Positions 63,711 to 64,000 of a stretch of 64,000 nt of DNA are shown in pieces. Both the position numbers and the translations under genes were made by a program. The DNA is taken from assembly GCF_021729145.1 (NCBI RefSeq), contig NZ_JAJSLW010000001.1, positions 495,128-559,127 on the forward strand, read 5' to 3'. Source of the stretch: Membranihabitans maritimus. GTDB taxonomy: Bacteria; Bacteroidota; Bacteroidia; Chitinophagales; Saprospiraceae. Under the pieces are notes generated by a model that was not told where the DNA came from, did not search any database, and worked only from the letters and a program-made list of their open reading frames with translations. Each line of letters opens with the position of its first letter. Positions within the stretch are counted from its first letter, which is position 1.

Positions 63711-63772
63711 TAAAAAAAGGTTTCCCATCAGAATAATTCCCTCTATGGTAGAATTAAGTCGATGGAAAACCT
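63711..63772 (-). terminator. Rho-independent terminator of the T9SS-secreted protein gene
   Basis: On the minus strand AGGTTTTCCATC (63772-63761) pairs with GATGGGAAACCT (63729-63718) with one mismatch, followed by seven T residues. The loop is about 31 bases. It starts 34 bases after the stop of the partial gene at 63806-64000, the right place and orientation for its terminator. Confidence 0.6.
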
Positions 63773-63805
63773 AAAAAATTATTAACCTCTTAGAACCCCT
63801 GTAAA

Positions 63806-64000
63806 CTATTTAATCTGAACCATTTGTTTCGTAGCTACATTATCAGGAGTTTGTAGCTTGTAATATAAAACGCCATTAATACTCAAATCACTTTCATTTA
63901 CCTGTACCTCATTATATCCTTTTTTGTATTCACCCTCAAATTCTTTCAACACCTTGCCCGTCACATCGTATATCGTCAATCGCGCATCCGTATCTTCCGG
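63806..64000 (-). CDS. C-terminal end of a T9SS-secreted protein (type A sorting domain)
   Basis: Partial gene, open to the right window edge, with 64 residues visible. The sequence ARLTIYDVTGKVLKEFEGEY, then VNESDLSINGVLYYKLQTPD and ATKQMVQIK, matches the type A sorting domain recognised by the type IX secretion system. The passenger domain lies outside the window, so its function is unknown. The signal indicates that the organism has a T9SS. Confidence 0.9.
   Translation of the reverse strand, partial: PEDTDARLTIYDVTGKVLKEFEGEYKKGYNEVQVNESDLSINGVLYYKLQTPDNVATKQMVQIK

Noticed and set aside
1..64000. CRISPR array, rRNA operon or transposase-type insertion sequence
   Set aside because: No regularly spaced repeats, no rRNA sequence and no transposase frame were found on either strand.

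Overview
The window is chromosomal DNA of a Bacteroidota bacterium, probably a marine or host-associated glycan degrader. The evidence is a SusC/SusD pair with a run of sulfatases, a type IX secretion C-terminal sorting domain at the right edge, TAnnTTTG-type promoters, several TTG starts without Shine-Dalgarno sequences, and families largely typical of the phylum (DUF5687 ABC permease, DUF5916 protein, SusC-type TonB receptor). Genus or species cannot be read from the sequence.

Layout. (1) 1-3.95 kb: housekeeping genes on the + strand (greA end, HIT protein, HD phosphohydrolase, rluF, rhlE), then tRNA-Cys. (2) 3.95-11.18 kb: a compact integrated element in the 3' end of tRNA-Cys. It is flanked by a 23-bp imperfect direct repeat of the tRNA end. 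It carries a tyrosine recombinase, an ORF6N protein with palindromic operator-like sites, small and unknown proteins, an excisionase-like HTH protein, a putative rolling-circle replication protein resembling filamentous-phage II/X proteins, and a lipoprotein. No relaxase, capsid or conjugation gene was seen. (3) 11.3-13.6 kb: a polysaccharide flippase and a sulfotransferase. (4) 13.6-34.4 kb: a 21-kb minus-strand sialic acid and sulfatase locus. In transcription order it holds susC, susD, six S1 sulfatases, a GH33 sialidase, a fused NanM-type mutarotase/sodium symporter, a GntR regulator, N-acetylneuraminate lyase, and a second Asp-box sialidase-like protein. Together these could bind a glycan at the surface, remove sulfate and sialic acid, epimerise and import free sialic acid, and cleave it to ManNAc and pyruvate. 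A second promoter with an overlapping palindrome lies directly before the GntR gene.

(5) 34.8-58.2 kb: mixed single genes (PQQ-type sugar dehydrogenase with cytochrome c, AlkZ-like protein, methyltransferases, PhzF, MtaB, M81 peptidase, a fungal-type cytosine deaminase homologue, an ABC exporter, DUF5916 protein, TonB receptor, acyl-CoA dehydrogenase). Four loci here are in decay: a RelE/ParE toxin with an in-frame stop next to an intact antitoxin, an antitoxin/PIN toxin pair with a homopolymer frameshift plus two stops, a DUF4143-type AAA ATPase with frameshifts and a damaged P-loop, and a metallophosphoesterase with one in-frame TGA. (6) 58.3-63.1 kb: a three-gene operon for a 2-oxoacid:ferredoxin oxidoreductase (korAB) with a GltD-like FAD/Fe-S partner. 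(7) The right edge holds the last 64 residues of a T9SS-secreted protein and its terminator.
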